This document shows positions 37,949 to 46,999 of a stretch of DNA of 64,000 bases, in pieces (position 1 is the stretch's first letter; each line of letters starts with the position of its first letter). Both the position numbers and the translations under genes were made by a program. The stretch spans positions 31,319 to 95,318 of the forward strand of contig JAEZKC010000045.1 in the NCBI GenBank assembly GCA_023436205.1, given 5' to 3'. The notes below the pieces were generated by a model. That model had not been told where the DNA came from. It made no database searches and saw only the letters and a program-made list of their open reading frames with translations. The DNA comes from Fibrobacterota bacterium (GTDB lineage: Bacteria; Fibrobacterota; Chitinivibrionia; Chitinivibrionales; Chitinispirillaceae).

Positions 37949-40102
37949 ATGAGTAAAGAAAAGATATTTCATGATTCATGGTACAGGATTGCAAATCAGA
38001 GGATAACAATCCGCCCCAGTGTCCGGATTGACCGTCAGGTGTTCCGAGGAGAACTCTGGTATGTACTTCATGACCCGTATACAAACCAGTTTTTTCGCTT
38101 TCCTCCGGAAGTATATGAGTTCATAGCCCGATTGAGCCCTCGTAAAACTGTGGATGAGATCTGGAATGGGCTCGTGACGCGAATTCCTGAATCTGCCCCC
38201 ACGCAGGGAGATATTATCAACCTGCTCTCTCAACTTTATCAGTCCAATCTCATTCATTCTGATTTGTCACCTGACAGTGTTCGTCTTTTCGAGAGATATG
38301 AAAAGCGGGAAACAAAAAAGGTTCAAGGACAGCTGCTCAATCTGCTCTTTGCTCGTATTCCGCTTTATGATCCGGATGCTTTGTTAAAATCGTTTATTCC
38401 GCTTATTAAGCTCTTGTTCGGACCGATTGGGATCATCCTGTGGGTAATAATGGTTGGGTTTGGACTCAAATCACTTTTGGATAATTTTCACCTTGCACTT
38501 CAGCAGTCACAGGGTATTCTCGCTCCTTCAAATTTAGTACTGCTTTACGGGGCAATTACATGTGTTAAGTTAATTCATGAGTTCGGTCATGGAGCGGCAG
38601 TCAGGCGTTTTGGTGGAGAGGTGCACACTTTAGGTATCATGTTCATCATGCTTACTCCCCTGCCTTACATGGATGCCACGGCTGCGTGGGCTTTCCGGAA
38701 TAAGTGGAAGCGTATTCTGGTGGGAGCATCCGGAATGCTGTTTGAGCTGTTTGTGGCTTCCATTGCAATAGTCATTTGGGCACATACTGGCGACGGTGTT
38801 CTCCACTCATTAACATATAATATGGCTGTTGCGGCCTCGGTGTCTTCCCTGCTATTCAACATCAATCCACTGTTGAAATATGATGGCTATTACATGCTGT
38901 CAGATCTTGTCGACACACCAAACCTCCAGCAACAGGGTCAAAAGCAGACCTCTTATTTCATAGAAAAGTATCTGTTCGGTAAAAAGGATGGTATTCCGGT
39001 TGGGGGATCAAAGAAAGAATCCTTTCTGCTTGTCTTTTACAATATCGCCAGTACCGTATATCGTTTTGTGGTGTTTGGTGGATTACTTTTTTTTGTATCG
39101 ACTAAGCTGCTTCTCCTTGCTGTTATCATGGGTGCCTATCTGTTCGCTTCATGGATGATTGTGCCTTTGATTAAGGCTGTCAAGTACTTGCTTTCCGACC
39201 CGGGGATTGCCCGTGTTCGTGCAAGAGCCATCCAGGTGACGGTCGGATTGATAGCTGGTGTAGTGCTTTTTCTGGGGTTTGTCCCATTCCCGCTTCGTTT
39301 CAAGGCTCCCGGCGTTCTTAAAGCAGAGGATTTTCAGAATGTTACCAACGGTACTGCGGGTGTGATCAGGAAAGTTTGTGTGAATTCCGGAAGTCAGGTT
39401 CGAAAAGGCGATACACTGTTTTTAATGGATAATGAAGAGCTGCTCCTTAGACGTGATGAAGCAGTTGCGGCGGTTAAGGAAGTGGAATCGAATTACCGAA
39501 GAGCTCTCTATTCATATCAATCTGAACTCATGCCGTTGTCTCAAAGAAGGGTAGTGCTGAGAGAGAAACTTGATCACACTGATTCTCAATTGGTAAAGTT
39601 AACGGTTAGAGCCCCGATAAATGGGATCTGGTATTCGCCCAATGCAATTCATTTTTTGAATCGCTGGATACCGAAGGGTACATCTGTGGGCCAGTTGATA
39701 AATAAAGAACGGTTTTTCTTCATATCAGCAATTTCTCAAAAAGAAATCGGGCAGCTCTTTTCCCGTCCGGTGACCGGCAGTATTATTCGTCTCAAGGGGC
39801 AGGCCAGTATTCCCGTTTCAATAGATACCATGGTGATTATACCGATGGAACAAAATCGACTGCCCTCTTCCGCCTTAGGATTCATGGGTGGGGGGGAAAT
39901 AGCGGTAAAAAGTGGTGACAGTTCAGGCACAATAACAGCTGAGCCCTTTTATGAGGTAAGGGTTGGTGTAGTTCCACATAAAAACGTAATGTTGCTACAT
40001 GGACGTTCTGGATTTGTGTGGTTTTCATTAGGGCAGCAGCCGCTTCTCTGGCAGTGGGCACGAAAACTTCGTCAATTGATTCAGAAAAACTATAAAGTGT
40101 AA
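37949..40102 (+). CDS. PqqD-like / M50 (site-2-protease-like) / lipoyl membrane protein
   Basis: A 717-residue three-part protein. Residues ~15-105 resemble a PqqD-type peptide-recognition domain (IRPSVRIDRQVFRGELWYVL, a strand-helix pattern ending in LLSQLYQSNLIHSDL). The middle has at least six membrane helices and the M50 zinc site: H210-E-F-G-H214, and N306-P-x-x-x-Y-D312-G. The C-terminus from ~450 is a lipoyl/HlyD module (GVLKAEDFQNVTNGTAGVIR, IRKVCVNSGSQVRKGDTLF, then RAPINGIWYSP). Related M50-lipoyl proteins occur beside peptide-modification and export genes such as yydH. It may process or pass a substrate through the inner membrane. The gene overlaps neither neighbour but is 20 bases after the GAF-HlyD gene and 5 before the SecA-like gene. 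Confidence 0.8.
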   Translation: MSKEKIFHDSWYRIANQRITIRPSVRIDRQVFRGELWYVLHDPYTNQFFRFPPEVYEFIARLSPRKTVDEIWNGLVTRIPESAPTQGDIINLLSQLYQSNLIHSDLSPDSVRLFERYEKRETKKVQGQLLNLLFARIPLYDPDALLKSFIPLIKLLFGPIGIILWVIMVGFGLKSLLDNFHLALQQSQGILAPSNLVLLYGAITCVKLIHEFGHGAAVRRFGGEVHTLGIMFIMLTPLPYMDATAAWAFRNKWKRILVGASGMLFELFVASIAIVIWAHTGDGVLHSLTYNMAVAASVSSLLFNINPLLKYDGYYMLSDLVDTPNLQQQGQKQTSYFIEKYLFGKKDGIPVGGSKKESFLLVFYNIASTVYRFVVFGGLLFFVSTKLLLLAVIMGAYLFASWMIVPLIKAVKYLLSDPGIARVRARAIQVTVGLIAGVVLFLGFVPFPLRFKAPGVLKAEDFQNVTNGTAGVIRKVCVNSGSQVRKGDTLFLMDNEELLLRRDEAVAAVKEVESNYRRALYSYQSELMPLSQRRVVLREKLDHTDSQLVKLTVRAPINGIWYSPNAIHFLNRWIPKGTSVGQLINKERFFFISAISQKEIGQLFSRPVTGSIIRLKGQASIPVSIDTMVIIPMEQNRLPSSALGFMGGGEIAVKSGDSSGTITAEPFYEVRVGVVPHKNVMLLHGRSGFVWFSLGQQPLLWQWARKLRQLIQKNYKV

Positions 40103-40107
40103 ACGAT

Positions 40108-42093
40108 ATGAGTACCCTTTCCTCCCAATATCGACTTACAGCGATAAAACACCGTCAGAAAATCCCCTCGGGGCTGGATGGTATACTGTACCGTCTGATC
40201 GGGCGTATAAGCAGCCGGTCGGGAGTGACCCGAAAGCTGATGAAGGATGCTCAGGTAGTGCAAAATCAGATAGGTGATTACAAGAAAATTTCCGATCGGG
40301 AACTGAAAAAAAAGCTTAGGGAGTTTCAGGGTGAATTCAGGAGAAGGAAAAGCCCTGGTGATGAGGTTCTTTTTTCTGCCTTGGCATTAATTCACGAAGC
40401 AGCTTTTCGCACATTGGGAATGCGCCCCTATACCGTTCAAACAGCAGGAGCTTTGGCTCTGCTTAAAGGGTTCATCGCTGAAATGGCTACCGGAGAAGGT
40501 AAAACGCTTACCGCTTCTCTCGCTGCAATCATAAGAGGCTGGAGCGGATTGCCTTGTCATGTGGTTACTGCCAATGATTATCTTGCTGAACGCGATGCGC
40601 AGAAGCTCGGACCACTTTACAATTATTGCGGTGTGACTGTGGGGTTTGTGATTTCCACACTTGATCCTCCGCAGAGAAAAAAAGGATATAGTGCGGATGT
40701 CACTTATTCGACAGCTAAAGAGGTAGCAGCCGATTTTTTACGAGATCGTATCGCTCTTGGCTCCCTTCAGAAGTTTGAAAGGCGTCTTATCCGAAAGGTA
40801 GTGTCCGGACAGTCGCTGCATTGCGATGGAGTAGTGATGCGCGGATTGTATGCAGCGATCGTGGATGAGGCAGACAGTCTTCTTATCGATGAAGCGGTTA
40901 CTCCGCTCATCATTTCACGTCAGGGTGATAATGAAGAGTTCAGCGCCGCTTGCAGGGCTGCTTATCAGGCTTCGTTGACACTTGAAGATGGAAGGGATTA
41001 TGAGCTTGATTACCGTAATAAGGACCTTCATCTGAAGCAGAAGCTGGATGTGAAGAAAATTTTTGAATCAATAGAGATGCCTGCCCGGTTTTCCGGAGCG
41101 GGATTTCAGCGGGAACTGCTCCGCCAGGCTTTAACAGCCCGGGAGTTCTTTCATAAAGACAAGCAGTATGTGATTCAAGAAGACAAGGTGGTTATCGTTG
41201 ATGAGTTCACCGGTAGAATAATGCCGCAACGATCATGGAGCGATGGATTGCATCAGATGGTGGAAGCGAAAGAGGGGGTTCCCATTACCCCGCCAAACGA
41301 AACGCTGGCGCGGATCAGCTTTCAGCGCTTTTTTCGTTACTACCATTTTCTTTCAGGAATGACCGGCACTGCACGTGAAGCGCTGGGTGAATTGTGGCAG
41401 GTATATGATTTGCCTATGGTGGCTATCCCTTCAAATCGTCCCTGCCAGAGAAAATCCTATCCTACACGCATCTTTCTGAGCCAGAAAGAGAAATGGGATG
41501 CTGTTGTAAATGAGATAGAAACTGTCCATAAAACGGGAAGGCCAGTTCTTGTGGGGACTCGAAGTGTTGAACTCAGTGAACAACTGGCCAAGCGTCTTCT
41601 GGATCGTGGAATGACATGTAACGTGATTAATGCTGTACGCCATAAGGAGGAGGCTGCAATTGTTGCCCAGGCTGGTGTGCGAGGGGCAATTACCGTGGCT
41701 ACCAATATGGCAGGCCGAGGGACAGACATTCTTCTTGATCCATCAACAGTAAATAGAGGCGGACTTCATGTGATAGCAACCGAATTTCATGAATCAGGCC
41801 GAATCGATAGGCAGCTTTATGGACGCAGCGGCAGGCAGGGTGATCCCGGTAGTAACCGAACCTTTGCCGCTATGGATGATGAATTGGTTAAACGGCACGG
41901 GAATGTTTTTATGAGAAATCTTGCCTGTGCGTTAGTTTCTGCGAAATCTGGGGGTGAATGGTTTGCCGGGTCCGTAATTCGCAATGCGCAAGCTACTGCG
42001 CAGAGAAAATCTGCTGCGAGTCGAAACGCAGTGCAGAAAATGGATTTGTGGCTCGATGATTCACTCTCTTTTACAAGGGAAGATGTTCAGTAA
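40108..42093 (+). CDS. Shortened SecA-like ATPase
   Basis: A 661-residue homologue of SecA, whose usual length is 800-950. Motor motifs are intact: Walker A GEGKT at 129-133, Walker B/DEAD-like VDEAD at 252-256, HVVTANDYLAERDA, VIVDEFTGRIMPQRSWSDG, LSGMTGT, ATNMAGRGTDI and GRSGRQGDPGS. The peptide-cross-linking region is also present. The protein ends soon after the start of the helical scaffold (about residue 640). It therefore lacks the helical wing, the two-helix finger and the zinc-binding tail that canonical SecA uses at SecYEG. It is thus a second, specialised motor rather than the housekeeping SecA. Its place between the M50 protein and TolC suggests that it powers export of a dedicated substrate. 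Confidence 0.85.
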   Translation: MSTLSSQYRLTAIKHRQKIPSGLDGILYRLIGRISSRSGVTRKLMKDAQVVQNQIGDYKKISDRELKKKLREFQGEFRRRKSPGDEVLFSALALIHEAAFRTLGMRPYTVQTAGALALLKGFIAEMATGEGKTLTASLAAIIRGWSGLPCHVVTANDYLAERDAQKLGPLYNYCGVTVGFVISTLDPPQRKKGYSADVTYSTAKEVAADFLRDRIALGSLQKFERRLIRKVVSGQSLHCDGVVMRGLYAAIVDEADSLLIDEAVTPLIISRQGDNEEFSAACRAAYQASLTLEDGRDYELDYRNKDLHLKQKLDVKKIFESIEMPARFSGAGFQRELLRQALTAREFFHKDKQYVIQEDKVVIVDEFTGRIMPQRSWSDGLHQMVEAKEGVPITPPNETLARISFQRFFRYYHFLSGMTGTAREALGELWQVYDLPMVAIPSNRPCQRKSYPTRIFLSQKEKWDAVVNEIETVHKTGRPVLVGTRSVELSEQLAKRLLDRGMTCNVINAVRHKEEAAIVAQAGVRGAITVATNMAGRGTDILLDPSTVNRGGLHVIATEFHESGRIDRQLYGRSGRQGDPGSNRTFAAMDDELVKRHGNVFMRNLACALVSAKSGGEWFAGSVIRNAQATAQRKSAASRNAVQKMDLWLDDSLSFTREDVQ

Positions 42094-43715
42094 TGTATAA
42101 ATATTTCTTGGTTATAGTGGCAGTTTGCGGAGTTTGGGCACAGGGTGAGGTCGATACACTTAAGGCGGTAGCTGATTCTTCCGAAGTGTTCACCCCCGAT
42201 CCGGAAAAAATTGCCCAGGATCGTATAAAGATGATGAGGGCATTTATCCTGCCGGATACTTCCGGAGAGGAAAGCCTTTCAGCATACCCTCTATCGCTGG
42301 ATGAAGCCATACAGAGGTTAATTGAGCACAATAAGGAAGTACAGAGAGCTAAACTGGAGTACCTGATAGGGGAGAAGCGTTTTCTGGCCGCTTTTGGAAT
42401 ATTTGAACCCTATCTCAGCGGTACTTATGAGTATTCTGAATCGGAAAGACCTGATGCCGTTCTTATCGAGATGAGGGAAACCATGAGGGGGGGTATTGAA
42501 GGTGTGCTTCCGACGGGGACTCGTTACGGCTTTCATGTGACTCAGAAAGACATACGATTTGCGCAGAGTACACTAGAGTGGCCTACGGTTAGTTCGACTG
42601 TGTCGGTTACTCAGCCTATTCTGAAAGATTTTCTCGGAAATGGTCCGCTTACTCAAATAAAGGTTGCCCGTGCGGAACGCCAGATTGCCTTCAATAGGTT
42701 CCGTTCCACTTTGATGGCTCAATGTTATGCGCTCGAGAATACCTACTGGAAGCTGGTGTATTTACAGGAGAAGAGGCGCAATGCCGAAAAGTCAGTTGCT
42801 GTTGCCAATCAGATTGTTAATGACAGTCGGACACTGGTTGCATCTGGCATAATGTCAAAGCTGGATGCGGTGGAGGTGTCTTCGGAGCAGGCGCAGCGCC
42901 AGATGGCCTTGTCGGGAATCAAAATCGAGCATGCCGGGGTGATTGCCGAGCTCAAGCAGATGATCGGTTATGATCAGGATCCAAGCCTTACACATTTAAA
43001 AGCAGTTACACCGCTTCTAGTCAATAATGAACAACTTTTAATTGATACTCTTCCTGCAGACTTTGACAGCTTGCTGTCACTCTATCAACCTGAACTGCTG
43101 ACTGCAGAATTCACCAGAATAAGAAGTCGAATCGCTGTCTCCCAGCAGGTTGGTAAATCTCTACCGGAGCTAAATCTCACTGGTATAGTGGGGGTATCCG
43201 GATCAAACAAAGAGATAAATCAGGCAGTCAGTCAGTTTTACGATTCGGAGCGCAACAAACGTAACTGGGCTTGTGCTGTTGAGTTTAAGGTACCGCTGGG
43301 AAGCGGGTTATCTGAACGCAATCTGCTTAAGGCGGAAAAGCTTAATGAGAAGATTGCAAAGCTGGAGGAAGCATCCCTAAAAAGGGAAATTACGGCGCAA
43401 ACGGCTTTGACTCTTGAGAGAGTGCATGATCTTTCGCGCAATTTATCCAGTGCTTCCGTGGTGGTTGACTACCGTACTTCATTGCTTCAGAGTGAGATGG
43501 TTCGGCTGCGGGCCGGGTTGAGCAGTGTGCGTACGATTTTCGAAGTGGAGCAGGAGTTAACAAAGGCCAGAGAAAGCGAGCTTGAGATGCGGGTGCAGTA
43601 TCAGATGACACTTTCACTGTATGATCGGATCCTTGGCACTACACTCAGCAGAAGAGGGTTGGAGAGGACTGTTAATGGGAAGCCTGTACTGGTGGATGAG
43701 CTTTTGAGGGAGTAG
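42093..43715 (+). CDS. TolC-family outer-membrane efflux protein
   Basis: A 540-residue protein with an N-terminal signal peptide (YFLVIVAVCGVWA, cut before QGEVD). It has the TolC pattern of long paired helices, including YPLSLDEAIQRLIEHNKEVQ near the start, PILKDFLGNGPLTQIKVARAE in the first half and a second coiled repeat near the end (LSSASVVVDYRTSLLQSEM). TolC trimers form the outer-membrane duct for HlyD-type adaptors. The start overlaps the SecA-like stop by one base (TAATG), so this is the last gene of the export operon. It is longer than the usual 430-490 residues because of an acidic N-terminal extension of about 60 residues. Confidence 0.8.
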   Translation: MYKYFLVIVAVCGVWAQGEVDTLKAVADSSEVFTPDPEKIAQDRIKMMRAFILPDTSGEESLSAYPLSLDEAIQRLIEHNKEVQRAKLEYLIGEKRFLAAFGIFEPYLSGTYEYSESERPDAVLIEMRETMRGGIEGVLPTGTRYGFHVTQKDIRFAQSTLEWPTVSSTVSVTQPILKDFLGNGPLTQIKVARAERQIAFNRFRSTLMAQCYALENTYWKLVYLQEKRRNAEKSVAVANQIVNDSRTLVASGIMSKLDAVEVSSEQAQRQMALSGIKIEHAGVIAELKQMIGYDQDPSLTHLKAVTPLLVNNEQLLIDTLPADFDSLLSLYQPELLTAEFTRIRSRIAVSQQVGKSLPELNLTGIVGVSGSNKEINQAVSQFYDSERNKRNWACAVEFKVPLGSGLSERNLLKAEKLNEKIAKLEEASLKREITAQTALTLERVHDLSRNLSSASVVVDYRTSLLQSEMVRLRAGLSSVRTIFEVEQELTKARESELEMRVQYQMTLSLYDRILGTTLSRRGLERTVNGKPVLVDELLRE

Positions 43716-43927
43716 GTATAAAATACCATTGGAAATCGCCTGTCTTTGCATGGATAACTCATAATTCTGACCTTTCATAACTAAATTCTGCATTGTAGTT
43801 CACTTTACTGCTTTTCTTTCCGGCTTCATTCTACACAGTAGTTCAAGCGGGAGTAATGAGTCTTTGTACTGGAATGTAATCATTTTGAAAAAGCTTACGT
43901 TAATAAAAAAAACATTGCTGGAACATT

Positions 43928-44782
43928 ATGAAGCATAACCCAGTTCGTTTACTTTGTATGCTGTTTTTACTGGCTTTTTCGGTATATGCAGGAAACGGAA
44001 ATTCAGGCCCTGACCTGCATAGGCGGGCGTTGCAATATTTGAAGCAGTATTCTTTATCAGTCGAATGTGATCCCCTGGTTTATAATGGAAAGCTGCACCG
44101 ATTTCCTTTATCAAGAATCGAAACACTGCCGAATCCTGAATCACTTAAGGGATTTGAAAAAGACAGAATGCTGAAATTTTTAGAGTTATCTGAATCAGTC
44201 GGATTGAAACCCAGACAATACTTAGGAAAACCTCTCACGGTGCTGAGTTATTTGACAAAAGATTCTACCTGGGCTGGTGAAAAGGCAGGTGTTGGCATTT
44301 TCTTCCATGATACGGTTATCGTGGCGGCTATTCTATCTGTGCCCAAAATCGGCGGTGGAAGATATGCTATCAATGATCGTAGTGAATTCAGGCCAAAGGG
44401 TTTTGTGTTCCCCCGGTTCAATGCATCTGAACTGAAATATGTTGCGATTGCCGGACCCAATCACCAAGGCTCAGGGCATGAAAAAATACTCCACCTTACC
44501 ACCGACAATGAATTGGAATATTTTTCCCAGTTGTTGATAAATGCGGTTAAAAGTGACAAGAATATTACTTGTCATAGTGAATCCACTAATTTTTACTTGA
44601 TGTCGGTTCGCTTCAAAAAGGGAGAATTGTTATCATTTCTCCCGATCTACAGTTTGAACGATTCTGTTTATGTGGGGCATATTTCTGGTTATTTGAGGAT
44701 GAATAATGATTTTAAGGAATTTTTAGACAGGAAAATAGAAGAGAAGGGACTCGCATTTAAAAACGAATTGTATTTACCGTAG
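43928..44782 (+). CDS. Exported protein of unknown function
   Basis: The 284-residue protein has a clear signal peptide (VRLLCMLFLLAFSVYAGNGN) and should be periplasmic or secreted. No family motif is recognised. Visible features are a mixed alpha/beta body with AVKSDKNITCHSESTNF-like strands and a C-terminal part ending LAFKNELYLP. It stands alone after a 212-base gap from the TolC gene, so it may or may not belong to the export operon. The ATG at 43928 is the only sensible start. Confidence 0.55.
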   Translation: MKHNPVRLLCMLFLLAFSVYAGNGNSGPDLHRRALQYLKQYSLSVECDPLVYNGKLHRFPLSRIETLPNPESLKGFEKDRMLKFLELSESVGLKPRQYLGKPLTVLSYLTKDSTWAGEKAGVGIFFHDTVIVAAILSVPKIGGGRYAINDRSEFRPKGFVFPRFNASELKYVAIAGPNHQGSGHEKILHLTTDNELEYFSQLLINAVKSDKNITCHSESTNFYLMSVRFKKGELLSFLPIYSLNDSVYVGHISGYLRMNNDFKEFLDRKIEEKGLAFKNELYLP

Positions 44783-45222
44783 AATTTCTGTGGTGCTTCA
44801 ATTCGTAATAACGTCGAGTATTGCACAGTCTGGTTACGGGAAAGGCCTTTCACCGGACTCGTGGTTAACGAACTCATATGACTATTTTTGATGGATTTTC
44901 AATGCGAGAGATGGTGCCGGTGACCTGTGAGGCGTCTTCGCCGTTAGTATAATTCGCCCTGGCATTGGCGAGTTTTGAGGATTACACTTCGACTTTGGCG
45001 AATATACGCTTCCTACGATACGAAATGAAAAACAGGCAGATGACCCTTCGACTCCGAAGACTACGCTCTGGATGAGCGGAGAAGGGGTAGCATCACACTT
45101 CAGTACGAAGATCTAAGTCGCCAATAAACAATCAGTAAGCACATCTCCACCAAACCCGATTTATTTTGATAAGAGCACATTCCGCTTAGCTGCCGACTTT
45201 TCACCATCAAACGGAGTAATCT
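44783..45222 (+). other. 440-base gene-free region carrying a dispersed repeat
   Basis: It contains repeat copy C (44841-44946). Further right is an imperfect inverted repeat, CCCTTCGACTCCG at about 45045 with CGGAGAAGGGG at about 45078, that could form a weak hairpin. A short open frame on the minus strand (45100-45420) overlaps the CorA-like gene antisense and is not called. Confidence 0.55.
44841..44946 (+). repeat. Dispersed intergenic repeat, copy C
   Basis: It aligns with copies A and B near 3.2-3.5 kb: AAAGG start, GACTATTTT, TGCGAGAGATGG, CCGGTGACCTGTG and the identical end AGGCGTCTTCGCCGTTA. It is a solo copy, 60 bases after the orphan exported-protein gene. All three copies sit in intergenic DNA, and no open frame is conserved across them. 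Confidence 0.75.
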
Positions 45223-45939
45223 ATGAAACAGAACTACGGATGGACTCTGCCGGAGAAGATCTCGGTCAGGTTGGGGCAGTCTTCCTATGGAAGGCAGAGG
45301 GCATTGTTTGAAGATGGTCATCTGCTTCTGGTGCTGCATAATCCAAAGCTCGGCCAGGTTACTCGAGAAGCCATCGTGTTCTGGAGAAGGCCGGATGGCG
45401 AGTGGCAGTGCAATGGTCAAGGAGAAGGCTTGTTCAGACTAAAACGGTTTCTGGCCACTTATGAGGGATATCTCAGTGAACTCGAGGCTGAGTACCGCAG
45501 CAGCTATTCGCCCAAACTGCTTTTTGTGCTCCTTGAGAAGCTCAATCCCCTTCGGCGGGCGGCTATAAACAGCTATGAGGCGCTTCAGAGTGGCAGAGAG
45601 ATGGTGAAGCTAGACGCTGACATTATAGAGGCTCGTGACCGGGCATACGAGATTCAAAGATCACTTGATCTGCTTTTTGAGGATGTAAAGAATAGGCTGA
45701 ACTTTAAACTGGCCGAAAACAGTGAAAAAGATGCTCAGACAAATCGAGAAGCGGTACAGGCTCAGCACCGGCTCAATATCATGGCCGCAATTTTCTTTCC
45801 GCTCACCGCTCTTTCTGCAGTCTTCAGCATGAACCTGCCCACCGGGATGAATGCGTTCGGTGCTTCCCTTTTCTGGGGTGTGTTCTTTTCCGGGCTGGTG
45901 GGAGGACTGTTTTTCAGGGGCTGGGTGTTAAAAAAATAG
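45223..45939 (+). CDS. CorA-like two-helix membrane protein lacking the GMN motif
   Basis: A 238-residue protein with a soluble, helical N-terminal part and two C-terminal membrane helices (~190-208 and ~216-234), the layout of CorA-type divalent-cation channels. The conserved CorA signature at the end of the first helix is GMN; here the same place reads FSMN. A coiled region VKLDADIIEARDRAYEIQ lies before the helices. It is shorter than typical CorA (~310-350). It may be a magnesium-type channel or a non-conducting relative. The stop faces the end of the cysteine synthase gene on the other strand six bases away. Confidence 0.55.
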   Translation: MKQNYGWTLPEKISVRLGQSSYGRQRALFEDGHLLLVLHNPKLGQVTREAIVFWRRPDGEWQCNGQGEGLFRLKRFLATYEGYLSELEAEYRSSYSPKLLFVLLEKLNPLRRAAINSYEALQSGREMVKLDADIIEARDRAYEIQRSLDLLFEDVKNRLNFKLAENSEKDAQTNREAVQAQHRLNIMAAIFFPLTALSAVFSMNLPTGMNAFGASLFWGVFFSGLVGGLFFRGWVLKK

Positions 45940-45944
45940 TCTGG

Positions 45945-46867
45945 TTATGTCTCGCTGAACAGTCCGGGAACCGTGAGATAGCGTTCCATTGTATCCGGGA
46001 AGAGCACTACTATTGTCTTTCCTTTGAGATTTTTGGAGCTGATCAGCTTGTCTGCTGCACACAGTGCCGCTCCAGAACTTATCCCAGCGCTGACCCCCTC
46101 TTTCTGGACGATTTTACGGGTCCATTCGTAGGTTTCCTGGTCAGTGACTGTGATAACAGTATCGATAACGGTTTTGTCAACTACTGAAGGCACAAAGCCT
46201 GCACCAATTCCCTGGATGGCGTGTGTTCCTGCGGGTGAACCGCTCAGAACCGCCGAGGTGGCTGGTTCCACACCTGCGATCAGGGTGGAGGGGTTACGCT
46301 TCTTGAGTTCTCTTCCGACACCTACCAGTGTTCCACCTGTGCCCACGCCTGCTACAAAGATGTCAACTTTGCCATTGGCGTCTTTGAGGATCTCCTTTGC
46401 AGTAGTCAATTCGTGAATGCGGGGGTTTGCCGGGTTTTCAAACTGCTTTGCCATGAAGGAATCGGGTATTGATTTGGCCAGTTCCTCCGCTTTTTGAATC
46501 GAGCCTCTCATTCCAAGATGAGCGGGAGTGAGTTCGATAATAGCACCGTAAGCGGCAAGATTCTGCGGCGTTCGATACTCATGCTGTCGGGCATTACGAT
46601 AATGCATTTGTAACCATTTACAGCAGCAAGAAACGCCAGCGCTATTCCCGTGTTACCGGATGTTGCTTCGATAATGGTGCTTCCTTTGGAAAGCAGCCCC
46701 TTTTCCTCCGCATCCCGTATCATGCCCAGGGCAGCTCTATCTTTTACCGATGCACAAGGGTTAAACCCCTCGAGTTTGGCGGCGATCACATTTCCCCGGG
46801 CAGCAATGCATCTGTTAAGTTTCAGCAGTGGTGTGCCGCCAATGAGATTCTCTATATCCAGGACCAT
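45945..46867 (-). pseudogene. cysK: Cysteine synthase (O-acetylserine sulfhydrylase), broken by a one-base frameshift
   Basis: Two adjacent frames together make a complete CysK of about 307 residues. The first (46867 down to about 46556) runs from MVLDIENLIGGTPLLKL through the PLP-lysine segment ASVKDRAALGM to SGNTGIALA and MPDSMSIERRRIL. The second continues AAYGAIIELTPAHLGMRG to the end. Between RRIL and AAYG the reading frame jumps, as if one G were missing (TTGCC where TTGGCC would restore it, around 46553-46558). All catalytic landmarks are intact on either side, so this is either a recent mutation or a sequence error. The enzyme makes cysteine from O-acetylserine and sulfide. The Rrf2 regulator upstream on the same strand fits a cysteine-responsive unit. 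Confidence 0.8.
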
Positions 46868-46952
46868 CCAATACCCCTCTGCCCCATTTATGATTTGCGA
46901 TTTCGGATTTCTGATTTATAAATAGCAATTTGATCTTGTCATTACCTTTAGT

Positions 46953-46999
46953 AAAATAAATCTTTAAAATCAACAATCATCAATTTTAAATCAACAATT
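46953..46999. repeat. AT-rich repeat between cysK and the Rrf2 gene
   Basis: AATCAACAATCATCAATT (46968-46985) is repeated exactly at 56991-57008 beside the four-helix-bundle gene. Further degenerate copies of the same words (TTTGCGATTTCGGATTTCTG and TCAACAATT) are present around it. Its function is unknown. Confidence 0.5.

Noticed and set aside
40108..42093. Housekeeping SecA
   Set aside because: The protein is about 200 residues too short, lacks key C-terminal domains, and sits in an export operon.
35264..43715. Standard type I secretion operon
   Set aside because: No ABC transporter (no Walker/LSGGQ protein) is encoded; the only ATPase is SecA-like.
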